Positions 1 to 6,793 of a DNA stretch of 10,746 nucleotides are shown here, piece by piece. A program made the translations under genes and the position numbers. The notes under the pieces are model-generated. The model did no database searches and had not been told where the DNA came from. It saw only the letters and a list, made by a program, of their open reading frames with translations. Origin of the DNA: Clostridiales bacterium (GTDB lineage Bacteria > Bacillota > Sulfobacillia > UBA995 > UBA9673); assembly GCA_003541445.1 (NCBI GenBank), contig DPMO01000040.1, positions 1-10,746 on the forward strand, read 5' to 3'. Numbering within the stretch: the stretch's first letter is position 1; each line of letters opens with the position of its first letter.

Positions 1-9
1 TCGAGAAAG

Positions 10-165
10 AATACCGTCAATCGCGGTGTAGTTTTCTGAGTGGCGTGAACGCCAACGCTGCCAGCAGCCCGGCAACTGGCCGCGGGTATTCAGCGGGGTG
101 GAGCATACCTTAAACAATACCGTCAACGACGGTAGAGTTTACCGCCAACGGGCGGATAGACTGTA
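10..165. repeat. Three related short palindromic repeat units in intergenic DNA
   Basis: Three units share the pattern CCGYCAA..CGG followed by a TAGA/TAG-T-rich tail. Unit 1 is 10-35 and unit 2 is 116-141; they share the identical 11-mer AATACCGTCAA and match at about 20 of 26 positions. Unit 3 is 141-165 and lies directly after unit 2. Unit 2 holds a perfect 7-bp stem (118-124 with 128-134, loop AAC). Unit 3 has a 5-bp stem CCGCC/GGCGG (142-146 with 151-155). Unit 1 keeps only ACCG/CGGT. A further TGGCG/CGCCA hairpin lies at 41-54. No open reading frame or RNA gene was recognised here. The function is unknown; a dispersed intergenic repeat family is the simplest reading. Confidence 0.55.
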
Positions 166-169
166 GCCA

Positions 170-188
170 GCCGCCGGCCACCGGCGGC
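170..188 (-). terminator. GC-rich hairpin downstream of the nitrilase gene, possible terminator
   Basis: A perfect 8-bp stem GCCGCCGG/CCGGCGGC with a 3-base loop (178-180) starts 23 bases past the stop codon of the minus-strand hydrolase gene. The position fits a transcription end, but neither strand has a clear T tract after the stem. It may be a factor-assisted stop, an mRNA 3' stabiliser, or another member of the palindrome cluster beside it. Confidence 0.35.
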
Positions 189-211
189 ACAGGCGCTGGT
201 CCGCCCTGCCG

Positions 212-1144
212 CTACCCGTACACGTCCGGCCGCCTCTGCCTCAGCACGGGGATCTGCCGGCGCGCGCCCACGAGCCCCTCCCGCTCGAGCTCGACAATCA
301 AGAGCTCCTCTCCAATCCCCGCCTCGACCGCGATGCGGCCCCAGGGGTCGACGGCCAGGGAGTGCCCGTAGGCCTGGTAGGGGCTCTCACGGTGCCTGGC
401 CGGGGAGACGCCCAAGACGAAGACCTGGTAGTCCACCGCCCGCGCCCTGAGGAGCAGGTGCCAGTGCATCGGGCCGGTGGTGGTGTTGAACGCGGCGGGG
501 TAGACGAGGATCTCGGCCTCGCGGTCGACCATGGCCCGGGCCAGCTCAGGGAACCGGAGGTCGTAGCAAACGGCCAACCCGACGACCCCGAGCGGGGTCC
601 TCACCACCGTGACCGCGTCGCCCGCCGACAGCGTGTCCGATTCGCGGAAGGTTATCCCGCCCGGGATGTCGACATCGAAAAGGTGGACCTTGCGGTGCTT
701 GGCCAGGAGCCGCCCGTCCGGACCGACGAAGAGGGCCGTGTTGTAGACCCGCCCCTGGTCGTCCAGCTCGGGCACCGTCCCGGCGACCAGATGCACGCCC
801 GTTTCCCGCGCCGCGCCGCTCACCGTTTCCCAGGTCGGCCCGGCCGAGCCGCCGGCCGGTTCGCCGTTCTCCGCCGGCATCGCACGCCCGTCCGAGACCG
901 TTCCCTCACCCGCAGGCGCGCCCTCACTCAGGACCGCGCCCTCACCCGGGAGCTCGGGGTACGGCTCGGCGTAACGCCGGAAGTAGCCGTGGGCGTAGGG
1001 ACAGTTGAACATCTCCGGCAGGACGACCAGCTCGGCCCCCCGCCGCGCCGCCTCGACCACGGCCCGCCGCGCCCGCTCGAGGTTGGCCGTCTTGTCGTCC
1101 ACAACCCTGAGCTGGCAGAGAGCGGCCCGCACCTTCTCCTTCAC
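212..1144 (-). CDS. Carbon-nitrogen hydrolase, omega-amidase (Nit2)-like
   Basis: Nitrilase-superfamily amidohydrolase of 310 aa, probably cytosolic, hydrolysing a small amide such as an omega-amidate. The Glu-Lys-Cys triad is visible: E44 in LPEMF, K152 in HRKVHLFD, and C193 in VCYDLRFPEL. The HRKVHLFDVDIPG stretch followed by FRESD is typical of Nit2/omega-amidases, so that subfamily is favoured, but the substrate is not proven. I chose the GTG at 1144 because GAGGTG sits 8 bases upstream and the N-terminus (KVRAALCQL) then starts like the family. The frame stays open further upstream, but that stretch is not family-like. Oddity: residues about 66-103, between the first strand region and the ETGVHLVAGTVPE block, are longer than usual and Gly/Glu/Ala-rich, with a hexapeptide repeat. 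The GTG overlaps the stop of a 37-codon ORF by four bases, suggesting translational coupling downstream of ubiX. Confidence 0.92.
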   Translation of the reverse strand: MKEKVRAALCQLRVVDDKTANLERARRAVVEAARRGAELVVLPEMFNCPYAHGYFRRYAEPYPELPGEGAVLSEGAPAGEGTVSDGRAMPAENGEPAGGSAGPTWETVSGAARETGVHLVAGTVPELDDQGRVYNTALFVGPDGRLLAKHRKVHLFDVDIPGGITFRESDTLSAGDAVTVVRTPLGVVGLAVCYDLRFPELARAMVDREAEILVYPAAFNTTTGPMHWHLLLRARAVDYQVFVLGVSPARHRESPYQAYGHSLAVDPWGRIAVEAGIGEELLIVELEREGLVGARRQIPVLRQRRPDVYG

Positions 1145-1254
1145 CGGCAGCGCACCTCGCACAGGAGCGTCCCGACCGCGGCCTTGAAGGTCTCCTCCCA
1201 GGTGCCGCCCTGGACAAGGCCCACTCTCGTCCTCTCGAGTTCCATGCTCTCCAT
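1141..1254 (-). CDS. Possible 37-aa small ORF coupled to the hydrolase gene
   Basis: This ORF starts at ATG 1254 (alternative ATG 1245, with GGAGA just upstream) and ends in a TGA that overlaps the GTG of the downstream hydrolase as GTGA. It fills most of the 118-base gap after ubiX. The peptide begins MESMELERTRVGLVQGG and includes TWEETFKAAVGTLL. That looks weakly like the opening strand-helix of DUF362-type proteins, so it could be a truncated remnant. It could also be a leader that only delivers ribosomes to the next start, or a chance reading frame in GC-rich DNA. No function is assigned. Confidence 0.3.
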   Translation of the reverse strand: MESMELERTRVGLVQGGTWEETFKAAVGTLLCEVRCR

Positions 1255-1262
1255 GCTCTCGA

Positions 1263-1940
1263 TCACTCCACGTCGGTGGCCGTCCCCCAACGTCGGTAGA
1301 GGCCGTGTTCGATTCCCAGGTGGTCGAGGACCCGCCCGACCGTGAAGCCGACAAGGTCTTCGATGGTCCTGGGCCGGTGGTAGAACGCGGGAACCGGCGG
1401 CATGATCACCGCGCCGAGGTCAGCCGCCTCGGCCATGAGGCGCAGATGGCCCTTGTGCAGCGGGGTCTCCCGCACCAGGAGGATGAGCTTCCTGCCCTCT
1501 TTCAGGGTGACGTCGGCGGCGCGGAGGAGGAGGTTCGCGCTGAAGGAGCCGACGATGCCCGACAGCGTCTTGATGCTGCAGGGAGCGATGACCATCCCCT
1601 CGGTGAGAAAGGACCCGCTCGAAAGGGGCGCGGTGAGGTCGCAGACGTCGTGCGCCCGGTCGGCGAGGGCCTCCACCTCGGCCGGCTCGAGACCGAGCTC
1701 GAGCTTTATGGTCTCACGGGCGGCCTCCGAGACGATGACGTGGGTCTCCACGGCGGCCCGCCCCTCCTCCCGGGCCCTCCGCAGGGCGCGCAGGAGCTCC
1801 ACACCGTAGACGGCCCCGCTGGCCCCCGAGATGCCGACGACCAGCCGCCTCGGGGCCGCCTTCGCCCGCGACGCCCCCCGCCCATGCGGACCGACCACGG
1901 ATCCCGTCGTCACTCGAGAGGAAGAGTGTGGGTCCAGCAA
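1263..1940 (-). CDS. ubiX: Flavin prenyltransferase UbiX
   Basis: 225-aa UbiX/Pad1 protein. The family joins a dimethylallyl group to FMN to make prenyl-FMN, the cofactor of UbiD-type decarboxylases in quinone synthesis or aromatic-acid metabolism. Visible landmarks are VVGISGASG (residues 34-42, FMN phosphate loop), the SSGSF block (107-111), APCSIKTLSGI (119-129), NLLLRAADVTLKE (136-148), LLVRETPL (154-161) and the C-terminal PPVPAFYHRP (181-190). Length is slightly above the usual 190-200 aa because of about 30 extra N-terminal residues. I chose TTG at 1940 because a strong AAGGAGGAGG site lies 7 bases upstream; an internal GTG would give a more standard length. The stop lies 118 bases before the hydrolase start, with a possible small ORF between. 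No UbiD partner is present in the window, so the pathway served cannot be told. Confidence 0.95.
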   Translation of the reverse strand: MLDPHSSSRVTTGSVVGPHGRGASRAKAAPRRLVVGISGASGAVYGVELLRALRRAREEGRAAVETHVIVSEAARETIKLELGLEPAEVEALADRAHDVCDLTAPLSSGSFLTEGMVIAPCSIKTLSGIVGSFSANLLLRAADVTLKEGRKLILLVRETPLHKGHLRLMAEAADLGAVIMPPVPAFYHRPRTIEDLVGFTVGRVLDHLGIEHGLYRRWGTATDVE

Positions 1941-1947
1941 CTCAAGT

Positions 1948-1957
1948 CCTCCTCCTT
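1948..1957 (-). promoter_or_regulatory. Strong ribosome binding site deciding the TTG start of ubiX
   Basis: Read on the minus strand the bases are AAGGAGGAGG, 7 bases before the TTG at 1940. This near-perfect match to the anti-Shine-Dalgarno sequence is the main reason for accepting a rare TTG start and an N-terminal extension on UbiX. Confidence 0.7.
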
Positions 1958-2127
1958 CTCAGGCACCCTGCCGCCCGTGCCCGGGGAACAGCCCGCGTGT
2001 TCGCCCCGCCGCCCAGCGTGTCTGCCCCGCCGGCGTACGGCTCGTCCACCATCATCCACTTCCCGACGTCGCGGAGGAATCCTGGAGGTTTGGTGGTCGA
2101 AGGGGCAAGATTGATGCCGTGGTGGCT

Positions 2128-3435
2128 TCAGCGAGGCCGTTGCGCGTCCTTGGCCGCGCGCCCGGGCGCATCCTTGGCCGCGCGCCCGGGACTCATCCAC
2201 CGGCCCATCCCCTCGAGCGGCCCCAGAAGGCCCCTCGGGGCAGACCAGACGGCGAGGAAGGCCCCCATGACGAAGAAGAAGAGCGGGTACCACGGGACCC
2301 AGAAGAACGACCGGCGCAGACCGGGGTCGTAGGGCGTGTTCACGAGGACCGCCGCCGCCATCTGCACCACGCAGAGAAGGCTCAGGACCCCGCCGTGCCA
2401 GGCGGGCACAGGACTCAGGCCGGGAAGGCGCCGGCCGAGGACGAGGGCCGCCGCCCAAGCGACGGTGCACCCCACGAAGCAGAAAGCCCAAAGGTAGGAA
2501 ACGCCGAACTCGAGGTAGGTCGGCCAGAGGCGACGGTGGCGCCATGACCGCCAGACCGAGGCGTGGGTGCGGAGAAGGTGCCACCCGCCCAGGGCCCAGC
2601 GGTACCGCTGGCGCAGGTACTCCCTGACCCGCAGGGGAATCTGGATGAGCACCGTCGCCCGCGGCTCGAACCATACCTCGCTGGCGTCCCTCTGGATGCG
2701 CCAGGTGATGTCGATGTCGTCGGTGGCCGTCCTGGTCGAGAAGCCTCCCACCCGGCGGAGGGTCTCCGTGCGGTACATGGTCGCGCACCCGGAGACGGTG
2801 AGGAGGCGCCCCCACACGCGCTGGCTCCTCTTTATGAGGCCGATGATGGCGGCGAACTCGGCCGCCTGGAGGTTTCCCAGTAGGCCGGCCCGGTTCTGCG
2901 GCAGGGGGTTCCCCGTCACCGCCCCCAACCTCGGCTGCCGGAGGAAGGGCCTGACGAAGCAGCCGAGACTCCGCTCGCCGAGGGCCGTGTCGGCGTCCAG
3001 GACGAGGACGAGCGGGGTCGTCACCAACCCCAGGGCCGCGTTGAGGGCTCCCGCCTTGCCGTGGTGACGGGTGAGCCTGAGCAGATGGAAGAACCCGAAC
3101 TCGTCGAGGAACGGGCGGACGGCCTCCGCGGTGCCGTCGGTGCTGGCGTCGTCCACGAGGAGCACCCGGTAGTCCGGGTAGTCGAGCCGGCAGAGGTTCC
3201 GGCAGGTGCGGGCGATGGCCGCGGCCTCGTTGCGGCACGGCACCACGATCGTGACCGGGGGCCAGGCGTCCGAAGCGGAACCATCGGCACCTGCCGCCGG
3301 GCCCGGCGGGCCCTGACCCCTCTCCGCTTCTCTTTCGGTCCTCCACCAGAAAACGAGTCCCCCGACGGTCCAGGCCACGGCCATCAGCGCGGGGTAGATG
3401 AAGACGAACCCGGCCAGGAAGTCGAACGCCGTCAC
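2128..3435 (-). CDS. pgaC: PgaC/IcaA-type glycosyltransferase family 2 (poly-GlcNAc-type synthase)
   Basis: 435-aa membrane-bound processive GT2 enzyme. One N-terminal membrane segment (about 5-30) precedes the cytosolic catalytic domain (about 60-290), followed by three membrane segments (about 306-335, 345-366, 376-398). The processive GT2 signature is complete: DD at 95-96 (VLLVDDAST), the DAD metal site at 147-149, the TDD catalytic base region at 238-240 (TDDIDITWRIQ), and QxxRW at 276-280 (QRYRW). The TDDIDITWR block points to PgaC/IcaA, which polymerise UDP-GlcNAc into beta-1,6-linked poly-N-acetylglucosamine; another related polysaccharide is possible. The start is GTG at 3435, with GAGGAGG about 10 bases upstream. 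It lies 36 bases after the PgaD-like gene. The C-terminus after the last helix is odd: PGRAAKDA is repeated twice, encoded by a 24-bp tandem repeat. Confidence 0.88.
   Translation of the reverse strand: MTAFDFLAGFVFIYPALMAVAWTVGGLVFWWRTEREAERGQGPPGPAAGADGSASDAWPPVTIVVPCRNEAAAIARTCRNLCRLDYPDYRVLLVDDASTDGTAEAVRPFLDEFGFFHLLRLTRHHGKAGALNAALGLVTTPLVLVLDADTALGERSLGCFVRPFLRQPRLGAVTGNPLPQNRAGLLGNLQAAEFAAIIGLIKRSQRVWGRLLTVSGCATMYRTETLRRVGGFSTRTATDDIDITWRIQRDASEVWFEPRATVLIQIPLRVREYLRQRYRWALGGWHLLRTHASVWRSWRHRRLWPTYLEFGVSYLWAFCFVGCTVAWAAALVLGRRLPGLSPVPAWHGGVLSLLCVVQMAAAVLVNTPYDPGLRRSFFWVPWYPLFFFVMGAFLAVWSAPRGLLGPLEGMGRWMSPGRAAKDAPGRAAKDAQRPR
2147..2190. repeat. 24-bp-period tandem repeat in the 3' end of pgaC
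   Basis: The 20-base unit TCCTTGGCCGCGCGCCCGGG occurs at 2147-2166 and again, identically, at 2171-2190, giving a period of 24 bases. It encodes two copies of the octapeptide PGRAAKDA near the C-terminus of the glycosyltransferase, beyond the membrane domain. Perfect identity suggests a recent duplication. Confidence 0.85.
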
Positions 3436-3471
3436 TGCCTCACATCCTCCTCGCCTCCTCGGGCCCCTCCC

Positions 3472-3957
3472 TCACGTCCTCCTCGCCCTCTCGGGCGGGT
3501 CTTCGAAAACGGTCTCGGACCAGAGCCAGGGTTCCGCCCACCGCGGCAGGGCCTGGAGGCGGCGCCGCTCCCGGAGGTGATAGCGGGCATGGTTGTACCG
3601 GCGCCAGAGGAGGGCCGCGAGCCACAGGACCGCCGCCCAGGCCACCAGACCGAGGGACAGCCGCGCGGTGGCCGTGACCAGCCACGGTACGAAGACGTGG
3701 GTGAACCAGAGGCGGGCCAGGAGCCACCATCCCACCGCCACCAGGACCCACCCGGCCCCGACGGTTATGGCCGCCCAAGCAAGGCAGGTCAAGGCGAAGA
3801 CCACAGAGACTCGCAAGTCGTCGGGCGACGCTCCGGTGGGCAAGCTTTCCCCCTCCCCAGCCGTCTCTCCCCCCGGGCTTGCCGGGGCCTCCGAATGTTG
3901 GAGGGCTTGGCCGCCCGCGACCGGGCCGACCAACCGCGCACGACGGGGCGGAGCCAT
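3472..3957 (-). CDS. pgaD: PgaD-like inner-membrane subunit of polysaccharide synthase
   Basis: 161-aa protein with two strongly hydrophobic segments (about 50-80 and 98-118). The second runs directly into WRRYNHARYHLRERRR (118-133). That layout, two membrane helices followed by W..YN..R..RRR, resembles PgaD (about 137 aa in E. coli, LYNKLRF at the same place). In E. coli PgaD binds PgaC, and c-di-GMP stabilises the complex and switches on synthesis; I infer the same here. The start is ATG 3957, with GGAGG four bases upstream. The frame stays open further upstream, but that sequence is not hydrophobic or family-like. The first 48 residues are low-complexity and probably cytosolic. The gene order pgaD-pgaC, with a 36-base gap, is the main support, since PgaD sequences diverge greatly. 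No export or deacetylase gene (PgaA/PgaB) is in the window. Confidence 0.7.
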   Translation of the reverse strand: MAPPRRARLVGPVAGGQALQHSEAPASPGGETAGEGESLPTGASPDDLRVSVVFALTCLAWAAITVGAGWVLVAVGWWLLARLWFTHVFVPWLVTATARLSLGLVAWAAVLWLAALLWRRYNHARYHLRERRRLQALPRWAEPWLWSETVFEDPPERARRT

Positions 3958-4094
3958 GAGACCTCCGCCTACGGCCGGGTCGGGAGAGAGAGAATTCGGA
4001 GAGGTCGGGAAAACCTGGCTTGTCCACCCCTCGGGAGGACTAATACGCGCGGGACTTCCAGAACATGCCTCAGAACCTCGGCCACACCGGGGTG

Positions 4095-4889
4095 CTAAGA
4101 GCTCCTGCGGCCGCAACCTCTCAAGTGGATTGCGAGCATAGCGACGCTGGCGGCCGCCGCAAGCGTCACGACCGCAACTGTTATGACCTTCCAACCGGAT
4201 GGCCCCGGTCCTTGGTCCTCTGGGTAGCGGTTGCCGTCTGCTTCGGTGGTACTGCCTTGCTCACCGCTCCAGGCCTCATACCGACTTGGGAGAGATGCGA
4301 TTAGGGCCTCGAAGTCAGTTCCGTGGGGATAGCAATCGGTAAACTCGTCGCGGTAGGTATCCCCTGTCAGACGCCAGTAGCCGTCACTCCCCCGGACGAG
4401 TTCGAACGTGTGCTGCTCGCCCTCAAACACGAAGGGCTCTCCATCGTGGGAGAAGACCATACGACCCGAAACGGTTGCCTCAACAACCGCACGGTTCGAC
4501 GTCACGGTTACCAACACCGGAGAGCTTGAATACGCGCAGTCTATGCATACGAGGTCAGTGTAGCGCCAGCAGAGGAGCGTGTAGCGGATTCTACCCGTCT
4601 CGTATTCGTACAACGCACGCCCGGTCTCAGTCGAGCGGTCAACCACGAAGGCGAGGTCTACGGCTTGCCCCGAGGAGTAGCTGCGTGCCTTTGCGGCAAG
4701 GTAACATCGTATGGCTGCGATAATCTTCTCCTCGTCTGTCAGTGCGCAATCGGACTGCGACTCTGCGTATGCAACCCTGATGTCCGGCGCATCGACAAGA
4801 CCGTCTGGGGCAGGACCCGCCGCGACCGTGGCCGAGGCAGCCAGAAGCAACACCACATTCAGAGCTACGGGCACCACGACTCTGCTCAT
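4095..4889 (-). CDS. Secreted or membrane-anchored protein with probable NTF2-like domain
   Basis: 264 aa, not recognised as a named gene. A signal peptide covers about residues 1-24 (hydrophobic core VALNVVLLLAASATVAAG). A predicted extracytoplasmic domain spans about 48-205. A Gly/Pro-rich acidic linker follows (206-232), then one membrane helix (about 234-255) and a short basic tail RGCGRRSS. The domain has the helix, then YETGRIRY, then V.VTS..A.VEATVSG, then H.FEL...DGYWRLTGDTY order. This resembles NTF2-like domains that precede amidase domains in some Bacillota secreted proteins; here no catalytic domain follows. Six cysteines lie in the domain (C48, C62, C107, C115, C118, C186), which could make disulfides. 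The start is ATG 4889, with GGGAG 8 bases upstream. Base composition is visibly less GC-rich than both flanks. The 137 bases before pgaD leave the operon link uncertain. Confidence 0.7.
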   Translation of the reverse strand: MSRVVVPVALNVVLLLAASATVAAGPAPDGLVDAPDIRVAYAESQSDCALTDEEKIIAAIRCYLAAKARSYSSGQAVDLAFVVDRSTETGRALYEYETGRIRYTLLCWRYTDLVCIDCAYSSSPVLVTVTSNRAVVEATVSGRMVFSHDGEPFVFEGEQHTFELVRGSDGYWRLTGDTYRDEFTDCYPHGTDFEALIASLPSRYEAWSGEQGSTTEADGNRYPEDQGPGPSGWKVITVAVVTLAAAASVAMLAIHLRGCGRRSS

Positions 4890-5116
4890 GGACCCTCACT
4901 CCCGGCCAGGATCATGGAACACTGTATGGCAAGGTCACGAGTGGCGGTAGCGGATTATGCAATAGAACTCCACTCCCGTCGAATCACAGTCCGCCGTCCC
5001 CGTCGAGGTGAGTGACTGACGTCACAATCATGATATACAGAGACCCGTTCAAGTTCCTGCCAATGGCAAGTCAGAGAGTCCGATCTCCCAACCTGGACGG
5101 CTCCTGGGCGTCCTCG
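4890..5116. other. Intergenic region upstream of the NTF2-like membrane protein gene
   Basis: Relatively AT-richer 227-base gap between two minus-strand genes. It should hold the promoter of the 4095-4889 gene and the end of the GHKL ATPase transcript. A small inverted repeat GTGAC/GTCAC (5012-5025) contains the 8-bp palindrome TGACGTCA and could be an operator, but nothing else supports that. No convincing -35/-10 pair, terminator with a T run, or coding frame was found. Confidence 0.4.
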
Positions 5117-6793
5117 TCAGAGGCGCTTCGGGAGGTGGAGCTGGACCCTGGCCAGGAGCTCGGCGTTCCTCTCGAGGAGTTCGGCCTGGTCGATACCCCC
5201 GTAGTTCAGCAGGGTCAGCTCCTTGGCCACTAGGAGGACCAGATAGTCGAGGAAGGCGCGGCGGTCGTGCCGCCGGGCCCTTCGGTAGTCGGGGTGAAGC
5301 GTGTTGATGTCGATGGTCCGGAGGGCCTCGTTGTAGCGGCTCCGCAGCCTCGCGTCCTCGAAAGGCACCTGGCGGTGGTTGAGTCCAGGAGCTGACGACT
5401 GACGGGTCCTGCCCTTCTCTCCCTCGACGGCGTCCTTCACGCGGTCCGGGGTCGGTTCCTGCGCTTCCTGCGAGGTCTCGCCTGGACCGCCGGTTTCCTC
5501 CCGGGCCCCGGCCCCCTCTTCTTCTCCGCCGGCCGCCCCGTCACGGGCCGCGGCCACCTCGGTGTCGAAGAGGGTCCCCTCGGCCTCGGCTCCGGCCGGG
5601 TCGGCGATCTTGACCTTCAGGCCCGTCGCGGACAGGGCCTCTATCTCCGAAAGGGCCTTGCGGAAGGCCTGCCGGATGGCCCGGGTCAGCTTCGCGTCGA
5701 CCAGGCTCTCCTGCTCCCGGTTGAGCCGCTCGATGCGTCGGACGAGGTCGCGCTCGACCTCCTGCACGGCCGCGACGAAGAGGGGAAAGACCCTCCGGTC
5801 GTGCTGGACCCCGCGCCTGCCCGTGGTCTGCTTCAGGGCGGCGAAGCGGACCTCGCCCTGGACCTGGTCGCTGTTCCAGGGGTGGCGGTCGAACTCCGGG
5901 TCCTGGGTGATGTCGGTCAGAATCTGGACGCCACCCACGCCGACGACGGCCGCGCGCCGGCGGGCCTGGGTCCGCGGGGTGAGGTAGAGTTCGAACTCCA
6001 CGTATCCGAGGGGCGTACGGGCCCGGTAGAAGAAGGGCTCGCCCTCGTACCGGCCCGGCCGCACCTGCACGGACCGCTTGCCGTGGACCACGAAGAGCCG
6101 GAACGCCTCTTCGGCGAGCGGTCTGCGCCAGCGCTGCTGGAAGTACTCCAGCAGCTTAGGGAGGGTCATGACCCGGAAGGTCCTCTCGTCGACACCTATG
6201 AGGTGGACCTCCGTGCTCGGTATCTCGAGAAGCCCGGCCCGCCCGCGGGTGTGGAGGGCCGCCCGGGCGCTGCCCTTGGTGAACTCCAGGCAGAGCGTCT
6301 CATCCGAGTCCTGGTGGCGCGTCACGATCTGGCACCGTTCGGCCAGGGTCTGGAAACCCAGGATACCGATGCCCTTCTCCCCGATGACCTCGAGCGACGG
6401 CGTCCTGGACTCAGGCTTGATGGACTTGGCGATGTTCTTAGCGATGCGGAGGAGGTCCTCCCGTGTCATGCCGCGGCCGTTGTCCGTGACGACGATGCGC
6501 GGCGGCCTGGCCCGCGGCATGAGCCTGACCTGGACGACCCCGTTGCGGATTCCGCCCATCATGAACTCGTCGTAGGCGTTGGCCACGAACTCGTTCAGGG
6601 CGTCCCGGACGTCGTTGTAGACGTTCCCCAGGAGGTCGAGGGCGTTGGCCAGGCTCCCGATGGCGAGTTGGACCGTCTCCGGGGCCTGGGCCCCGCCGGC
6701 CGGCGACCCGCGGTCGGCCGGCGCCTTGTTGCTGGGCAACTCACGACTCCCTCCCACCGAGGGGGGACACCCCTTCCCCCAGCCCCCCACCAT
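5117..6793 (-). CDS. GHKL (Hsp90/MutL/MORC-like) ATPase, possible defence protein
   Basis: 558 aa. The N-terminal Bergerat-fold ATP site is complete: N-box NEFVANAYDE (67-76, catalytic E68, Mg-binding N72), G1 DNGRG (104-108) and G2 GEKGIG (138-143) followed by GFQTLAE. The region to about 340 looks like the transducer domain that follows the ATPase in Hsp90, MutL and MORC proteins. A helical segment rich in E/R (about 340-390) comes next, then an acidic low-complexity linker (about 400-470), then a compact C-terminal helical domain (about 476-558). Such proteins typically dimerise on ATP binding; the client here is unknown. No His-kinase phosphoacceptor domain and no gyrase or Hsp90 C-terminal domain is seen. 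The start is ATG 6793 (GGAGG 9 bases upstream). TTG 6739, with GGGAG 7 bases upstream, is a strong alternative that removes 18 poorly conserved residues. The gene is divergent from the 142-aa, pRiA4b-type and McrB genes; a shared role is inference. Confidence 0.88.
   Translation of the reverse strand: MVGGWGKGCPPSVGGSRELPSNKAPADRGSPAGGAQAPETVQLAIGSLANALDLLGNVYNDVRDALNEFVANAYDEFMMGGIRNGVVQVRLMPRARPPRIVVTDNGRGMTREDLLRIAKNIAKSIKPESRTPSLEVIGEKGIGILGFQTLAERCQIVTRHQDSDETLCLEFTKGSARAALHTRGRAGLLEIPSTEVHLIGVDERTFRVMTLPKLLEYFQQRWRRPLAEEAFRLFVVHGKRSVQVRPGRYEGEPFFYRARTPLGYVEFELYLTPRTQARRRAAVVGVGGVQILTDITQDPEFDRHPWNSDQVQGEVRFAALKQTTGRRGVQHDRRVFPLFVAAVQEVERDLVRRIERLNREQESLVDAKLTRAIRQAFRKALSEIEALSATGLKVKIADPAGAEAEGTLFDTEVAAARDGAAGGEEEGAGAREETGGPGETSQEAQEPTPDRVKDAVEGEKGRTRQSSAPGLNHRQVPFEDARLRSRYNEALRTIDINTLHPDYRRARRHDRRAFLDYLVLLVAKELTLLNYGGIDQAELLERNAELLARVQLHLPKRL

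Noticed and set aside
10..165. CRISPR array
   Set aside because: The repeats are unevenly spaced (about 106 bases, then 25), degenerate and only about 25 bases long, with no regular spacers and no cas genes in the window.
1942..2055. A 37-codon minus-strand frame ending one base before the TTG of ubiX
   Set aside because: The peptide is Gly/Arg/Ala-rich with no recognisable fold, its RRRR end is just the ubiX ribosome site translated, and it lacks a clear ribosome site of its own. Open frames this short are expected by chance at this GC content.
3440..4027. Alternative minus-strand frame overlapping the PgaD-like gene
   Set aside because: It gives an Arg/Gly/Pro-rich peptide without the two membrane helices, whereas the chosen frame gives a PgaD-like topology and a W..YN..R motif next to pgaC.
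5048..5062. Minus-strand TGGCAGGAACTTGA, resembling a sigma-54 (-24/-12) promoter
   Set aside because: The distance between the GG and the G of TTG is one base short of the strict sigma-54 spacing, and the -12 element lacks the C. No activator-type gene or site is nearby.
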